The position numbers were made by a program, and so were the translations under genes. Below the pieces are notes generated by a model. That model was not told where the DNA came from and searched no databases. It worked only from the letters and a program-made list of their open reading frames with translations. From positions 3,662,001 through 3,726,000 of the forward strand of contig JABXYP010000001.1 of NCBI GenBank assembly GCA_024701455.1: a DNA stretch of 64,000 bases, given 5' to 3'. This document shows positions 12,892 through 24,034 of the stretch, in pieces (position 1 is the first letter of the stretch; each line of letters starts with the position of its first letter). The stretch comes from Bacillus sp. A301a_S52 (GTDB lineage: Bacteria; Bacillota; Bacilli; Bacillales; Salisediminibacteriaceae).

Positions 12892-13377
12892 TTACGACTT
12901 AAATGTTTTTGCACCTTCTCCTTCTGCCTCCAACCGGTAGGAGAGCAGTTCCATATCTTCATTGTACGTAAACGTCCCATACAACATCCCTTGCTTTGTC
13001 AGCACATGTTCAAAAATAAGATAGTCGCCCATGGCCATCGGCAAGTCAGTAATTTGCTCTATAGGGATCCAGGCTAGCTCTCCTTCTGGTGATACAGGGA
13101 GTAAATGACCAGAAAAATCGCTTGACCGAAAAGTAAACATCATCCATTCGTTTACCACTTCACCATTCTCTTCGATTACAAAGGTAAAAATCCCTCTTAA
13201 CTGTGGATCTTGTAATAATACTCCTGTTTCTTCTTTGTATTCTCTTGTGGCACTTTCTAAAATGGATTCTCTTAACTCCATTTTCCCTCCGGGGGCCACC
13301 CACCAGCCTCGGCTCGGTTTTTTTAGCAACAACACTTTTCCATCTTTTATTAATACACTATTTGTGACACGTTGCAC
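12892..13377 (-). CDS. yvcI: Nudix hydrolase (YvcI type)
   Basis: Hydrolyses a nucleoside diphosphate linked to another group; the substrate is not deducible, although relatives are annotated as 8-oxo-dGTP or general NTP pyrophosphatases. The Nudix box G-x5-E-x7-REYKEETG-V is intact at about residues 32-54. 161 residues. The start is GTG with AGGTGATG 7 bases upstream. It heads the yvcI-rapZ-glmR-whiA-crh run, an order conserved in Bacillus. Confidence 0.9.
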   Translation of the reverse strand: MQRVTNSVLIKDGKVLLLKKPSRGWWVAPGGKMELRESILESATREYKEETGVLLQDPQLRGIFTFVIEENGEVVNEWMMFTFRSSDFSGHLLPVSPEGELAWIPIEQITDLPMAMGDYLIFEHVLTKQGMLYGTFTYNEDMELLSYRLEAEGEGAKTFKS

Positions 13378-13788
13378 CTTCCATCACCTCGCAAGGGAAG
13401 TATCGTCTTATCATTGTGTGTTTAAGCTTATTTGTCATCCTGTCATATTTATATTTATAAAAAAACATGTGCCCATTAGAAGACCATTTGAAATTTGGTT
13501 ATTCTCTTCTATTTTATCATTAATAAAAAGAAAACGTTCTATCTTTACATGAAAATCTAATCACATTTTTATCATTACGAAGCAGAGGTCGCTATCAGTA
13601 TACTACAACTCTTATATTACGACCAATATCGAACCTGTAAAGTTAATCGTTCAATAAAAAGCGCTAATCCATTAACTACTGTCATTCAATTAACTGTGTT
13701 CCCCATCAGTAATAGATAAATTAAGTAACTTTAATCTATGAAGTCGGGCTTCAATTTCTTCATCATAGTTTTTTCTAAAGACAAAAAA
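13378..13788. other. non-coding region upstream of yvcI
   Basis: AT-rich, with no convincing gene on either strand. It should contain the promoter of the yvcI-crh operon, which I cannot place. No copy of the repeat family is present here. Confidence 0.4.
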
Positions 13789-13812
13789 AGGACACAGGCT
13801 TTTGCCTGTGCC
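13789..13812 (-). terminator. orphan terminator
   Basis: A 9-bp stem GGCACAGGC/GCCTGTGTC with an AAAA loop is followed on the minus strand by CCTTTTTTTG. It is a textbook terminator, but the nearest intact upstream gene (trxB) already has its own terminator at 14177-14212. It probably served the decayed coding sequence at 13936-14170. Confidence 0.75.
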
Positions 13813-13935
13813 AAAAAGTAATATATAAAAAGGGGGTCAATTACTAACTACATGATAACCTTTCTTTATTTCAGCATTGTTACAGAAGAGTTAAGTGACA
13901 ATTACTTTTTATGAAATTTAGTGAGTTGCTTGTTT

Positions 13936-14170
13936 TCATTGGGGTTGTAGCATTCCAAAAAAAGTAACCGCAACTATAACAGATAGACCTATACATATAG
14001 TACAGGTACCAGGTCTTTTATTCTTTTCTCCAAAATTTTCTCTTTTTAAGAGTGTTTAGCCGCTTAAAAATGTCTCAATTTCAGAAAAAAATACTTACCT
14101 TCTTTTTATCTGGTTTAGGTGCACCATTTATTAGTTTTCTTTCATAAGCATCACTTTGCCAATTTCCAAA
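13936..14170 (-). pseudogene. decayed coding fragments between trxB and yvcI
   Basis: On the minus strand a protein-like frame reads from 14170 (FGNWQSDAYERKLINGAP...KKKVSIF). It continues as SEIETFLSG-stop at 14056 if one T is removed from a run of seven. Overlapping it, a second frame ending at 13936 encodes a basic stretch followed by a hydrophobic segment (ICIGLSVIVAVTFFGML) but has no usual start codon or ribosome site. I recognise neither. Together with the orphan terminator 125 bases downstream they look like remains of one or two small genes. This is inference and could be chance. Confidence 0.3.
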
Positions 14171-14176
14171 ACACAC

Positions 14177-14212
14177 AAAAACGAGACGAAGAATCACTCT
14201 CTTGTCTCGTTT
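14177..14212 (-). terminator. trxB terminator
   Basis: An 8-bp stem (14180-14187 with 14204-14211) is followed by TTTTTG on the minus strand, starting about 30 bases after the trxB stop. Confidence 0.8.
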
Positions 14213-14240
14213 AGTATCTTAGGTGGTGAGATTCCCCACC

Positions 14241-15248
<1,008 letters not shown>

Positions 15249-15336
15249 CTATTCAATTTAATAAAAGAAGTCCAAGAAGTTGCTTACAGGATTATCTGTC
15301 TTTATTATAGTTTAAACTCTTGTGAAGCAGTTCATG

Positions 15337-16401
15337 CTATTTTTCCACCACTTCTGAGCGGTAAAGGAATTGTCTTCTATCATGAGAAGGTTTGTTTCCC
15401 TTCTCAACCTCGTTTAATAGATACGTTATTAATCCTTGCTTCTTAACGTCTTCCTGCCGAATGTCTTCCCAAATGTGCTTGGCAGTCTGTAGATCCCCAC
15501 AGTGCCAGGAAAGAATCGCCATTTGATGCGTAATATGAGGCAATTTTGGTAGAGAATAGTCACCAAGTAATTTATCATACCAAGCAAAGGCAGTTTTATA
15601 CTCTCCTGTCATACTTAATGCCCTCGCTAAATAGTGACAATCCCACGCATCGATAGGTCGTAAGTTCACAAGGTTTTTCACCCACGTTGCTGCCTCTGGT
15701 TCTCTCTTCAAATGGAGTAAAACTGCCATCAAACATTGAGCAAGAAAATTAGGTTCTTCTTTTAGTAATAAATTCTGCAATATATTTTCTGCATCTTCCC
15801 ATTTGTTTTGGTATATTAAGGATTCAGCAAGGTAAACATACATATTCCAATTATCAGGTTCTTCTCCAATTAGCTTCCGTGCTTCTTGCTCAGCTTCTGG
15901 GAAATCTCCACGATTTAATAATGCAATAAGGTGGAATCCACCATGCATTTTTTGATGCTCAGGTGAAAAGTCACGGGCCGGATCCTTTTGTTTTTCAATC
16001 ATGTCCAGAAGCGATTCTGCGTCGTCTGCAAATTCTCCATCCTCATCCATCTTTAAATATTCTTCTAAGTTTTCTTTCGCCTCTTCAAATTCCCCTAAAT
16101 GCGCGAGATTGTTAGCCATAAAGAAATAGCACTCACTCATATAAGGGTCTACGTCAAACTTAATTTTGTTAAGCCATTCATTTGAACGGTCGTAATTTCC
16201 TTGTTCTGATAACACAATAGCGAGCTGACACATAAAAACAGGCTCTTCCGGATCTAAGCGGATAGCCCGTTCAAAGTGCATAATGGCTTTTTCAATTTGC
16301 TTATTTTGGTAGGCTTCAATTCCTTTTTTATAAAAATAACCACCATCCTGTATAAAAGGGATCACGCGCCCTTTTTTTGCCTTTGTTTCAATTTCTGGCA
16401 T
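15337..16401 (-). CDS. yvcD: tetratricopeptide-repeat protein (YvcD type)
   Basis: Probably a soluble scaffold protein; no enzyme motif is seen. TPR-like helical pairs occur throughout, for example GYFYKKGIEAYQNKQIEKA and MYVYLAESLIYQNKWEDAE. I begin at the ATG at 16401 (MPEIETKA) with GGGGG nine bases upstream. A TTG 33 bases earlier is possible but has no good ribosome site. The gene keeps the neighbourhood of B. subtilis yvcD beside trxB. It is not the same as Rap proteins, which have a distinct repeat layout. Confidence 0.75.
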   Translation of the reverse strand: MPEIETKAKKGRVIPFIQDGGYFYKKGIEAYQNKQIEKAIMHFERAIRLDPEEPVFMCQLAIVLSEQGNYDRSNEWLNKIKFDVDPYMSECYFFMANNLAHLGEFEEAKENLEEYLKMDEDGEFADDAESLLDMIEKQKDPARDFSPEHQKMHGGFHLIALLNRGDFPEAEQEARKLIGEEPDNWNMYVYLAESLIYQNKWEDAENILQNLLLKEEPNFLAQCLMAVLLHLKREPEAATWVKNLVNLRPIDAWDCHYLARALSMTGEYKTAFAWYDKLLGDYSLPKLPHITHQMAILSWHCGDLQTAKHIWEDIRQEDVKKQGLITYLLNEVEKGNKPSHDRRQFLYRSEVVEK

Positions 16402-16640
16402 ATATGTGTGCCCCCATTCTTTCTCTTCACTCAAAAAAAGAGCGTTAAATTGACTTATTTCCCCATATTTCGCCTATTCTCTTTGCAGTATAACACGCTT
16501 ATAGTAGTGTAACAACGAATCCAGCTTAAAAGATTGCCGAACGAGGAATATTCAATTGACTCTTAAGCGGTATTATCGGCGAGATAGAGGTCGTATGGCA
16601 TAACAATTTAGATAAGGGGCCATTTACAAGTACCTTAACG

Positions 16641-16669
16641 ACCACTCGGAAATAGTTCTACCGAGTGGT
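16641..16669 (-). terminator. putative his operon terminator
   Basis: A perfect 9-bp stem ACCACTCGG/CCGAGTGGT begins 7 bases after the hisIE stop. The U-run is poor on the minus strand, so termination strength is uncertain. Confidence 0.6.
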
Positions 16670-16675
16670 TATTAA

Positions 16676-17329
16676 TCACTTTTTCTTCACATGCCGGTCT
16701 TCTAGCCTCTGTAAAACATCATCAAGTGAAAGCTTTTGTTCTTGAAGTAGAACAAGCCAATGATAAAGGAGATCCGCACTCTCCCAAGTAAGCTCTTCTT
16801 TGTCGCGATTTTTTGCCGCTATAATGACTTCTGCCGCTTCTTCTCCTACTTTTTTTAAGATTTTATCCACACCTTCATTGAATAAATATGTTGTATATGC
16901 ACCTTCAGGTCGTGTTACCTCTCTCTCAGCAATAATACGTTCAAGCTCCTCAATGATGGCAAATCTTTTTGGGGAAACGACGCCATGTCTGTCTGATTGT
17001 TTACCCGCTGCTGCCCAAAGCTGCTCAGAGAAACAGCTCACATCTCCTTTATGGCAAGCCGGCCCTTTCGGTGTTACTAAAATGACAAGAGCATCTTGGT
17101 CGCAATCATAGCGAATTTCATTCACAGTTTGTGTATTACCAGATGTGGCTCCTTTATGCCATAATTCTTGACGTGATCGGCTATAAAACCACGTTTCACC
17201 TGTTTGAGCTGTTTTTGCTAGTGATGATTTGGACATATAGGCCAAAGTTAGAACTTGCTTTGTCTGACTATCTTGGACAATAGCAGGAATTAATCCTTTC
17301 TCGTCAAACGTTAAGTGATCAATGTTCAT
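16676..17329 (-). CDS. hisI: bifunctional phosphoribosyl-AMP cyclohydrolase / phosphoribosyl-ATP pyrophosphatase
   Basis: Steps 2 and 3 of histidine synthesis. The N-terminal HisI domain (about residues 1-110) has [12 protein letters not shown] and the metal Cys in [12 protein letters not shown]. The C-terminal HisE domain (about 115-217) has the [16 protein letters not shown] helix and [13 protein letters not shown] of the MazG-like pyrophosphatase fold. The 217-residue length matches the fused HisIE enzyme. The last gene of the operon, it overlaps hisF by 4 bases. Confidence 0.97.
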   Translation of the reverse strand: MNIDHLTFDEKGLIPAIVQDSQTKQVLTLAYMSKSSLAKTAQTGETWFYSRSRQELWHKGATSGNTQTVNEIRYDCDQDALVILVTPKGPACHKGDVSCFSEQLWAAAGKQSDRHGVVSPKRFAIIEELERIIAEREVTRPEGAYTTYLFNEGVDKILKKVGEEAAEVIIAAKNRDKEELTWESADLLYHWLVLLQEQKLSLDDVLQRLEDRHVKKK

Positions 17330-18084
17330 CGAATTTCCAGCCCCTTTTCTTTTAAGAACTTTTTCACTTCAGCTACTGACGTTTCTCGGTAATGAAAAAT
17401 GGAGGCTGCTAATGCGGCATCTGCTTTGCCGTGTGTAAATACATCGTAAAAATGTTGTTGGTTACCAGCACCACCAGATGCAATAACAGGGACAGACACT
17501 GCCTCACTCACTTTTTTCGTTAGCGCCTCATCAAATCCTTGCTTTTCCCCATCTTCATCCATACTAGTGACTAAAAGTTCTCCTGCACCTTGGGAAACAG
17601 CTTCTTGTGCCCAGGTGATCACTTCCCAATCAGTCTTTCTTCGCCCACCGTGCGTATAGACGAGCCATGACGACAGTGTGTCATCCCATTTTGCATCTAT
17701 CGCCACAACAATGCATTGAGACCCAAAAAAATCTGCGCCTTCACGAATAAGCTCCGGTCTTGTTACCGCTGCTGTGTTTAGCGACACTTTATCCGCACCT
17801 GCGCGTAAAATACGTTTCATATCTTCCAACGTATTAATGCCACCCCCAACAGTGAACGGTATAGCAAGTGTTCCTGCCACCTCTTCAACAACATCCACCA
17901 TTGTTTCCCGGCCTTCATGTGATGCTGAAATATCGAGGAACACTAATTCGTCCGCCCCTTGCTCATCATAAAAGGCAGCTAATTCAACAGGATCTCCAGC
18001 GTCACGTAAGTTGACAAACTGGACGCCTTTTACAACTCTCCCTTCTTTCACATCAAGACATGGGATGATTCGTTTCGTAAGCAT
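17326..18084 (-). CDS. hisF: imidazole glycerol phosphate synthase cyclase subunit
   Basis: With HisH it turns PRFAR and glutamine-derived ammonia into imidazole glycerol phosphate and AICAR. It is a 252-residue TIM barrel, beginning [20 protein letters not shown] with the catalytic Asp (CLD). The second catalytic Asp is in [15 protein letters not shown], and phosphate-binding glycines occur in PFTVGGGIN and VIASGGAG. The start codon shares a base with the hisA stop, showing tight coupling. Confidence 0.98.
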   Translation of the reverse strand: MLTKRIIPCLDVKEGRVVKGVQFVNLRDAGDPVELAAFYDEQGADELVFLDISASHEGRETMVDVVEEVAGTLAIPFTVGGGINTLEDMKRILRAGADKVSLNTAAVTRPELIREGADFFGSQCIVVAIDAKWDDTLSSWLVYTHGGRRKTDWEVITWAQEAVSQGAGELLVTSMDEDGEKQGFDEALTKKVSEAVSVPVIASGGAGNQQHFYDVFTHGKADAALAASIFHYRETSVAEVKKFLKEKGLEIR

Positions 18085-18821
18085 TAACGATTCACCTCAT
18101 TTAGAGCCACTTCAAGATGAATACGATCAGTGTAGAGTGCTTTTCCAATAATGGCACCTGCTATACCACTATCCTTGTTAGCTAAAAGTTCTTTTAAATC
18201 GGTTAAATCACTGACTCCACCTGAAGCAATGACCTGCTTGTTTGTTGCTTGTCCTAAGCTAGCAATTGCCGCAACATTTGGCCCTGATAGCATGCCGTCT
18301 CTAGATATATCCGTCATAATAAACGTTTCTGCACCTTCCTCAGCCAATACTTTCCCAAGCTCTTCTGCTTTTACTTTAGATGTTTGTAGCCAACCATGTG
18401 TCGCAACATAGCCATCCCTTGCATCAATCCCGATTGCAATACGCTTCCCGCCATATACATGAAGCATGTTTTTAACAAATTCGGGGTCAGAAATAGCTGA
18501 ACTTCCCAGAATGACACGAGATACACCTGCTTCTAGATAGGTCTCTATATCTTCTTGGCGTCTAATCCCTCCGCCAATTTGAATATTTGCAGAAAGCTCA
18601 CGTGCTGTTTTTATCACGTCTGCATGATTAACTGGGTGACCTTCTTTCGCTCCATCCAGATCAACCATATGGATCCAGTCAGCACCTTTATTTTCAAAAC
18701 GTGCTGCCATGTCAAAAGGAGAGTCGCCATAGATGGTTTCTTTATCATAATCCCCTTGCATAAGTCGGACACATTTGCCACCACGTATATCGATAGCTGG
18801 ATAAATTGTAAACTTACTCAT
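18084..18821 (-). CDS. hisA: ProFAR isomerase (HisA)
   Basis: Isomerises ProFAR to PRFAR, an internal redox (Amadori) reaction in histidine synthesis. The 245-residue TIM barrel begins [17 protein letters not shown] with the catalytic Asp. It has [23 protein letters not shown] and the second catalytic Asp in [11 protein letters not shown]. It overlaps hisH by 8 bases. Confidence 0.98.
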   Translation of the reverse strand: MSKFTIYPAIDIRGGKCVRLMQGDYDKETIYGDSPFDMAARFENKGADWIHMVDLDGAKEGHPVNHADVIKTARELSANIQIGGGIRRQEDIETYLEAGVSRVILGSSAISDPEFVKNMLHVYGGKRIAIGIDARDGYVATHGWLQTSKVKAEELGKVLAEEGAETFIMTDISRDGMLSGPNVAAIASLGQATNKQVIASGGVSDLTDLKELLANKDSGIAGAIIGKALYTDRIHLEVALNEVNR

Positions 18822-19440
18822 AGGTTGTCACCCCTTTTTGATTCACATAGTTTCTCAGCATGCGCATCCCGACCTCACTGCTTTTTTCCGGGTGAAATTG
18901 CGTCGCCCAAACCGATTTCTTCGCCACGACTGCTGGTACTTGTTCCCCACCATAGTCAGCTGTAGCCACAAGGACATCACGTTCTTTTGCGTTGACGAAA
19001 TAAGAATGAACAAAGTAGACGTGTCCTTCTGGGACATCATGAAGGATTGGGTGAGTAGTATCCTTAAACGTTAACCGATTCCACCCCATATGAGGAATTT
19101 TATATGCACCTTCTTTAAAACGTGTCACGTACCCAGGAAGTAGACCCAAACCATTTGAAAAGCCATTTTCCTCACTTTTTTCAAATAATAACTGCATACC
19201 TAAGCAAATACCAAGCAAAGAATTCTCTTTCTTTGCCCAGTCTTTTATAAATACATCAAGCTTTCTCTTTTCAAGCTCAATCATGCCATCTTTAAAGGAG
19301 CCTACTCCCGGTAATATGAGCTGTGTAGCCTTTTCAAGCTCGTGAGGCTTTTCAGAAAGAAAGCACCTATGCCCCAGTCTTTCAAGCGCTTTTGTGACAC
19401 TGTGTAAGTTTCCCATACCATAATCAATAATGCCGATCAT
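18814..19440 (-). CDS. hisH: imidazole glycerol phosphate synthase glutaminase subunit
   Basis: The class I glutamine amidotransferase partner of HisF. The 208 residues include [24 protein letters not shown], the nucleophile Cys in [13 protein letters not shown] and the His-Glu pair in [10 protein letters not shown]. The catalytic triad is complete. It overlaps hisB by 4 bases and hisA by 8. Confidence 0.98.
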   Translation of the reverse strand: MIGIIDYGMGNLHSVTKALERLGHRCFLSEKPHELEKATQLILPGVGSFKDGMIELEKRKLDVFIKDWAKKENSLLGICLGMQLLFEKSEENGFSNGLGLLPGYVTRFKEGAYKIPHMGWNRLTFKDTTHPILHDVPEGHVYFVHSYFVNAKERDVLVATADYGGEQVPAVVAKKSVWATQFHPEKSSEVGMRMLRNYVNQKGVTTYE

Positions 19441-20030
19441 GATAAACTTCCTTTTGTTGAAGGAATACCTTTTACTCGCGGGTCTAATTGTGTTGCTTCA
19501 TCTAGAGCACGACCGAGGGCTTTAAAAATGGCTTCAATAATATGATGAGTATTCGTCCCGTAGTGAATGATCACGTGGAGATTCATACGGGCCTCTAAAG
19601 CTAGTTTCCATAAAAATTCTTCGACTAACTCAGTGTCGAACGTGCCCACTTTTGCTTTAGGCAATTCACCACGCAATTCAAAGTGAGGACGATTGCTCAA
19701 GTCAATCACTACTTGGGCTAAAGCATCATCCATTGGAACAAAAGCATTGCCATAGCGACGAATCCCTTTTTTATCCGCTAATGCTTCTTTCAGTGCTTCT
19801 CCTAGAACAATTCCTATATCTTCTGTTGTATGATGATCATCAATGTCCACATCCCCGTTTGCTGTTAAGCTGAGATCAAATAACCCATGCTTTGTAAATA
19901 AATCGAGCATATGAGTCATAAAAGGGACATCTGTCGTTAAATCAGCTGTTCCGTCCCCATCAATTGAATATGTTAGCTCAATCGTTGTTTCGTTTGTTTT
20001 TCGCCTTTTACTTACTTGTCGCTTTTCCAT
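19437..20030 (-). CDS. hisB: imidazoleglycerol-phosphate dehydratase
   Basis: Dehydrates imidazole glycerol phosphate to imidazole acetol phosphate. The 197-residue monofunctional form has [13 protein letters not shown] and the repeated metal-binding motif [12 protein letters not shown], and later [22 protein letters not shown], which bind the manganese cluster. There is no fused phosphatase as in enterobacteria. The aminotransferase (hisC) and histidinol phosphatase are not in this operon and must be elsewhere, as in B. subtilis. Confidence 0.98.
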   Translation of the reverse strand: MEKRQVSKRRKTNETTIELTYSIDGDGTADLTTDVPFMTHMLDLFTKHGLFDLSLTANGDVDIDDHHTTEDIGIVLGEALKEALADKKGIRRYGNAFVPMDDALAQVVIDLSNRPHFELRGELPKAKVGTFDTELVEEFLWKLALEARMNLHVIIHYGTNTHHIIEAIFKALGRALDEATQLDPRVKGIPSTKGSLS

Positions 20031-20036
20031 ATTTCC

Positions 20037-21305
20037 TTAATCCTCCAATCTCTTCTCCACAGCTCGAGCGTGGGCTTCCAGATGTTCAAGTCGAGCAAAG
20101 GTTGCAATTTTAGATGCCTGTGACTGAATCGCCTGTTTACTATAGGAAATGATGCTTGATTTTTTCGTAAAATCTTCAACTGTTAATGGACTTGAAAATC
20201 GTGCAGTACCATTTGTGGGAAGAACGTGGTTAGGTCCAGCAAAGTAATCTCCCACTGGCTCTGAGCTATGCTCCCCCAGAAAGATAGCGCCTGCATGCCG
20301 GATACTTGGTAAAATTACCCACGGATCTTCCGTTTGGATCTCCAAGTGTTCTGCGGCTAATTCATTGACTGCTTCAACAGCTTGTTCCATCGTTTCAGCT
20401 AAATAAATGGCGCCATAATGTTTTATCGCTTCCTCTGCAATAGCTTTTTTCGGTAAAGTAGCCAACTGTTCCGATACTTTTTGAGCTACTTCCTCTGCTA
20501 AAGCTCGGTCAGTTGTAACAAGGATAGCTGTGGCCATTGGATCGTGCTCTGCTTGTGATAATAAATCTGCCGCTATATAAGCTGAGTTAGCCGTACGATC
20601 GGCTAAAACAGCGATCTCACTAGGCCCGGCAATCATATCAATGGCCACAACACCGAACACAAGTTGTTTAGCAAGTGCCACATAAATATTTCCCGGTCCG
20701 ACAATTTTATCTACAGGCTCTATAGAATCCGTTCCGTAAGCTAACGCCCCAATTGCTTGAGCACCACCTACTTTGTGAATTTCTTTTACGCCTAATTCAT
20801 GGGCTGTCACGAGCACGATATTATCTAATGTATTATTTTTCTGAGGTGGCGATGTCATGACGATACGCTTGACTCCTGCAACTTGAGCTGGTACGACGTT
20901 CATAATAATCGAAGACGGATAGGCGGCTCTACCTCCAGGCACGTACACACCAACAGCATCTAGCGGCGTCACTTTCTGACCTAGTATCGTCCCATCCTCT
21001 TTCGTCGTCATCCACGATTGCTGAACTTGGCGGACATGAAAATCTCGAATATTGGTAATGGCTTCTCGTATAATGGTTAACGTTTCTTCAGAAATAGCGT
21101 CATACGCCTCAGATATTTCTTCTTGTGATACGAGAGTATTGGTTATCTCTACTTCATCAAATTTTAATGTATATTTTTGAAGGGCTTTATCCCCTCTTTC
21201 TTTGACGTCTTCAAGAATAGCAGTCACCGATTGACGTTGTTGGTCCGTCCCTTGATCAATGGAACGTTTAAGTGAAACTGTCTCTTTAAGAGGTATAATC
21301 TTCAC
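20037..21305 (-). CDS. hisD: histidinol dehydrogenase
   Basis: Oxidises histidinol to histidine in two NAD-dependent steps; Zn-dependent. The 422 residues show [45 protein letters not shown], the [12 protein letters not shown] signature, [12 protein letters not shown] and the C-terminal ANHVLPT-like [17 protein letters not shown]. Zn and catalytic His/Glu residues lie in these blocks. It starts 2 bases after the hisG stop. Confidence 0.98.
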   Translation of the reverse strand: MKIIPLKETVSLKRSIDQGTDQQRQSVTAILEDVKERGDKALQKYTLKFDEVEITNTLVSQEEISEAYDAISEETLTIIREAITNIRDFHVRQVQQSWMTTKEDGTILGQKVTPLDAVGVYVPGGRAAYPSSIIMNVVPAQVAGVKRIVMTSPPQKNNTLDNIVLVTAHELGVKEIHKVGGAQAIGALAYGTDSIEPVDKIVGPGNIYVALAKQLVFGVVAIDMIAGPSEIAVLADRTANSAYIAADLLSQAEHDPMATAILVTTDRALAEEVAQKVSEQLATLPKKAIAEEAIKHYGAIYLAETMEQAVEAVNELAAEHLEIQTEDPWVILPSIRHAGAIFLGEHSSEPVGDYFAGPNHVLPTNGTARFSSPLTVEDFTKKSSIISYSKQAIQSQASKIATFARLEHLEAHARAVEKRLED

Positions 21306-21307
21306 AG

Positions 21308-21958
21308 TTATAGACTCCTCTCTTTCGCATTAATGACATCAGCCAACCGGTCTACCATATCATCAATATCAGTTGACTTTGTGCGATAGCTTACAGGGTT
21401 GACAATAAAGCGTGATGTAATAGGCATCATTGTCTCTATTTCTACTAGTCCATTTTCTTTCAAAGTTTGCCCTGTGGACACGATATCCACAATCCGATCT
21501 GCAAGGCCGATAATCGGTGCCAGTTCTATTGAACCATTAAGCTTAATTATCTCCACTTGTTCACCTTGTTCCCGAAAATATTCACTTGCAAGGTTAGGAT
21601 ATTTAGACGCAATTTTAGGAGCGACTTCGTAATCCCTATTATAGGTAGGCAAAGCAGCAACTGCCATGTAACAAGCACTTATTTTTAAGTCAAGTACTTC
21701 ATAGACATCTCGTTTTTCCTCAATCATCACATCTTTACCTGCAACACCCACATCGGCTGCACCGTGTTCAACATAAGTTGGGACATCCATGGGCTTCGCC
21801 AGAATAAATCTCATTTTCGCCTCAGGGACTTCAATAATAAGCTTTCGGGAGTCCTCGAACTCCGGCGGTAAAGGGTAGCCCGCTTCTCTAAGCAGTTCCA
21901 CTGCTTCTTCAAATATGCGACCTTTAGGCATCGCTACTGTTAAACATTCGTTGCTCAT
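21308..21958 (-). CDS. hisG: ATP phosphoribosyltransferase, short form catalytic subunit
   Basis: Catalyses the first and feedback-controlled step of histidine synthesis, joining ATP and PRPP. At 216 residues it is the short form that lacks the C-terminal regulatory domain and needs HisZ as regulatory partner; hisZ is immediately upstream, which agrees. Motifs are [25 protein letters not shown] and the PRPP-binding [18 protein letters not shown]. The start overlaps the hisZ stop by one base. Confidence 0.98.
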   Translation of the reverse strand: MSNECLTVAMPKGRIFEEAVELLREAGYPLPPEFEDSRKLIIEVPEAKMRFILAKPMDVPTYVEHGAADVGVAGKDVMIEEKRDVYEVLDLKISACYMAVAALPTYNRDYEVAPKIASKYPNLASEYFREQGEQVEIIKLNGSIELAPIIGLADRIVDIVSTGQTLKENGLVEIETMMPITSRFIVNPVSYRTKSTDIDDMVDRLADVINAKERSL

Positions 21959-23145
21959 TAAGTCGCACCCCCTTTTCCATTTGTTCCAACAAAGTAAATC
22001 ACGTCTTCAAACTGAGCGGAATACGCATCGACATCCTTAATACCGCTTAACTCCTGCATCACCACTGAGTGACCTTGCAGACGTAGCTCCTTCGTTTTTT
22101 TCATCGCTTCCTTTCGGCGGTCGTGACTGAAAATTAAGCAAACATCTTGATTAAAAGACACCTCACTTTGGCCAATCGCTTCAGTTAAACGGTCAAGTCT
22201 CAGCCCAAATCCCGTAGCTGCTTCAGGGTGATCAAACTCATTAAGTAAATGATCATAGCGGCCACCACTTCCTACCGGATAACCAAGTCCTTCACTATAG
22301 GCCTCAAAAACGGTTCCAGTATAATAACTCATATGCATCACAAGATTTAAATCTACGATTAAATTTGTCTCCAATTCATACGTATTAAGTATAGAGAATA
22401 AATGATTGAGCTGTTTCAATGCGTTAAGTGCTTCCTCAGACTCGGCAATCTCTTTTGCTTCTGAAATAATGTCTGGGCCGCCTTTTAATCGTAACAATTT
22501 GAAAAGTCGTTGCTTATCAATTGAGGAAAGAGGCAATTGTTCAACCTCTTTTCGGAAGCCAACATAATTTTTTTCGTATAAATGCCGTCTAAAGTGATTG
22601 ACACGCGTTTCATTTCCTAACACTTCCATTAGAAAGGCATTTACAAAGCCGATGTGACCAATAGCAACCTTACTTTGAAGTGCGCCCGCACAATGGAGAG
22701 ATGCTATCATAAGGGAAATCACTTCAGCATCAGCACTGCTAGATTGATCGCCGATAAGCTCCACACCAACTTGTTCAAATTCAGCTGGTCTTCCCCCTTC
22801 AATTTGTTGAGCACGAAATACTGGTGCTTCATACGTTAAACGTAGTGGCCTGTTAGCGCTCTTCAAGGTAGAAGCTGCAATTCTTGCAATGGGTGCTGTC
22901 ATATCAGGACGAAGCACGAGCGTATTACCTTGTTGATCTAACAACTTAAATAACTGCTGATCAAGGATCGCAGAGGCTGATCCCACCGTCTCATAAAACT
23001 CCAAGGTAGGTGTTTCAATTGGCACATACCCCCATAGTCCCATTTCTTTAGAGATAGCTTCTTTAACCTGCTTTTTGAGTTGATAAAGCTCTGGGAGCGT
23101 ATCTCTCATTCCTAACGGTTTTTCGAACATAAATAGCTTTGACAT
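21958..23145 (-). CDS. hisZ: ATP phosphoribosyltransferase regulatory subunit (HisRS-like)
   Basis: A paralogue of histidyl-tRNA synthetase that activates short HisG and carries its histidine feedback site; it does not charge tRNA. The 395 residues have the class II synthetase-like core: [37 protein letters not shown] and [14 protein letters not shown]. It lacks the normal C-terminal anticodon domain length. I place the start at the ATG at 23145, since AAGGTGAGG lies 6 bases upstream; a GTG 12 bases earlier overlaps that site. It is the first gene of the his operon. Confidence 0.95.
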   Translation of the reverse strand: MSKLFMFEKPLGMRDTLPELYQLKKQVKEAISKEMGLWGYVPIETPTLEFYETVGSASAILDQQLFKLLDQQGNTLVLRPDMTAPIARIAASTLKSANRPLRLTYEAPVFRAQQIEGGRPAEFEQVGVELIGDQSSSADAEVISLMIASLHCAGALQSKVAIGHIGFVNAFLMEVLGNETRVNHFRRHLYEKNYVGFRKEVEQLPLSSIDKQRLFKLLRLKGGPDIISEAKEIAESEEALNALKQLNHLFSILNTYELETNLIVDLNLVMHMSYYTGTVFEAYSEGLGYPVGSGGRYDHLLNEFDHPEAATGFGLRLDRLTEAIGQSEVSFNQDVCLIFSHDRRKEAMKKTKELRLQGHSVVMQELSGIKDVDAYSAQFEDVIYFVGTNGKGGAT

Positions 23146-23264
23146 GACGTCCCTCACCTTCTACACTTTCATTTAGTTTGTATATTAACAACTTGACGAT
23201 TCAGGTAACATTTTAAATTTACTTTATTTCGCTAATGTGATAGAGCAATAAAGACCTTAAGAGT

Positions 23265-23293
23265 AGTCTACAAGGGAAATAGCATTACGTCAA
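23265..23293 (-). promoter_or_regulatory. his operon promoter
   Basis: On the minus strand TTGACG (23293-23288) and TAGACT (23270-23265) are 17 bp apart. The leader to hisZ is about 110 bases and shows no His-codon leader peptide and no T-box. Confidence 0.6.
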
Positions 23294-23340
23294 TATTAAA
23301 GTTCCTTTAAATTGCTTCACTTATTTCAAACTTTTATATT

Positions 23341-23390
23341 AAAAAAAGCAGCTGAATAATCGCTTATTCATGGCTGCCTTCGTTTTTTTT
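23341..23390. terminator. bidirectional terminator between yvoF and hisZ
   Basis: GCAGC-GAATAA/TTATTC-GCTGC (23348-23378) is flanked by A7 on the left and T8 on the right, so both strands give a hairpin plus U-run. It would end the lgt-yvoF transcript before the his promoter. Confidence 0.8.
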
Positions 23391-23538
23391 ATAAAGCTAA
23401 GCTTCAATCAGTGGGCGTTTTCGTTCTTCTCCCACTTGAGTTAATCAGGACATTAGCACCCGTTAGCTCCCGCCTAAATAGAGTTACCTCTCCTCTCTAT
23501 TTTGATGCGGGAGTTTTACGGACGCTTATCTGTGATAA
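23391..23538 (+). repeat. two-hairpin repeat, copy R3, fused to the end of yvoF
   Basis: Starts ATAAAGCTAAGC, ends CTGTGATAAG. Hairpin 1 is damaged (right arm shortened by about 9 bases), hairpin 2 is intact except for one outer-stem change. Its last 23 bases encode, in antisense, the final codons and the stop of yvoF. It lies inside the transcribed 3' end of the lgt-ppaX-yvoF unit, before the terminator. Confidence 0.9.
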
Positions 23539-24007
23539 GTTGCATAGGGTTTCCCCCCACAAAATATCCTGGCGGAACATCTTTGTGAACAAGAGTCCCT
23601 GCTGATACAATTGCACCGTCTCCAATCGTGACCCCTGGAAGTATAGTTGTATTTGCTCCGATCATGACATTATTTCCTATCGTGACACGCCCAAGCCGGT
23701 ATTCTTTAATTAAATATTCATGAGCCAAAATAGTTGTGTTATATCCAATGACTGAGTTTTTACCTATCGTAATTTTTTCGGGGAACATCACATCCATCAT
23801 CACCATTAATGCGACAGCTGCTTTCTCCCCTACTTCCATACGCAAAAAAGTCCGATATAACCAGTTCTTAACACCAAGGAAAGGCGTATATCGTGCCACT
23901 TGAATGACTATAAAATTCTTTACTACTTTAAAAAAAGGCACTGTTTTATAAACTTGCCACAATGAGTTCGCCTCACTGACAGGATAACGCTCTGTCTTTC
24001 TGCCCAT
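23516..24007 (-). CDS. yvoF: hexapeptide-repeat acyltransferase (YvoF type), C-terminus rebuilt by repeat R3
   Basis: A left-handed beta-helix O-acetyltransferase of the maltose/galactoside acetyltransferase superfamily; substrate unknown. Hexapeptide repeats are visible as ITIGKNSVIGYNTTI and VTIGNNVMIGANTTI, followed by PGVTIGDGAIVSAG and the terminal PPGYFVGGNP. After GGNPMQ the frame runs directly into repeat R3 and ends with LITDKRP-stop. Relatives usually continue with a longer charged tail, so the last residues look replaced. I start at the ATG at 24007 behind AGGTGG. A GTG 9 bases upstream is less likely. Confidence 0.9.
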   Translation of the reverse strand: MGRKTERYPVSEANSLWQVYKTVPFFKVVKNFIVIQVARYTPFLGVKNWLYRTFLRMEVGEKAAVALMVMMDVMFPEKITIGKNSVIGYNTTILAHEYLIKEYRLGRVTIGNNVMIGANTTILPGVTIGDGAIVSAGTLVHKDVPPGYFVGGNPMQLITDKRP

Positions 24008-24034
24008 AGCCCCCACCTGCCTAACTTGAATGGA

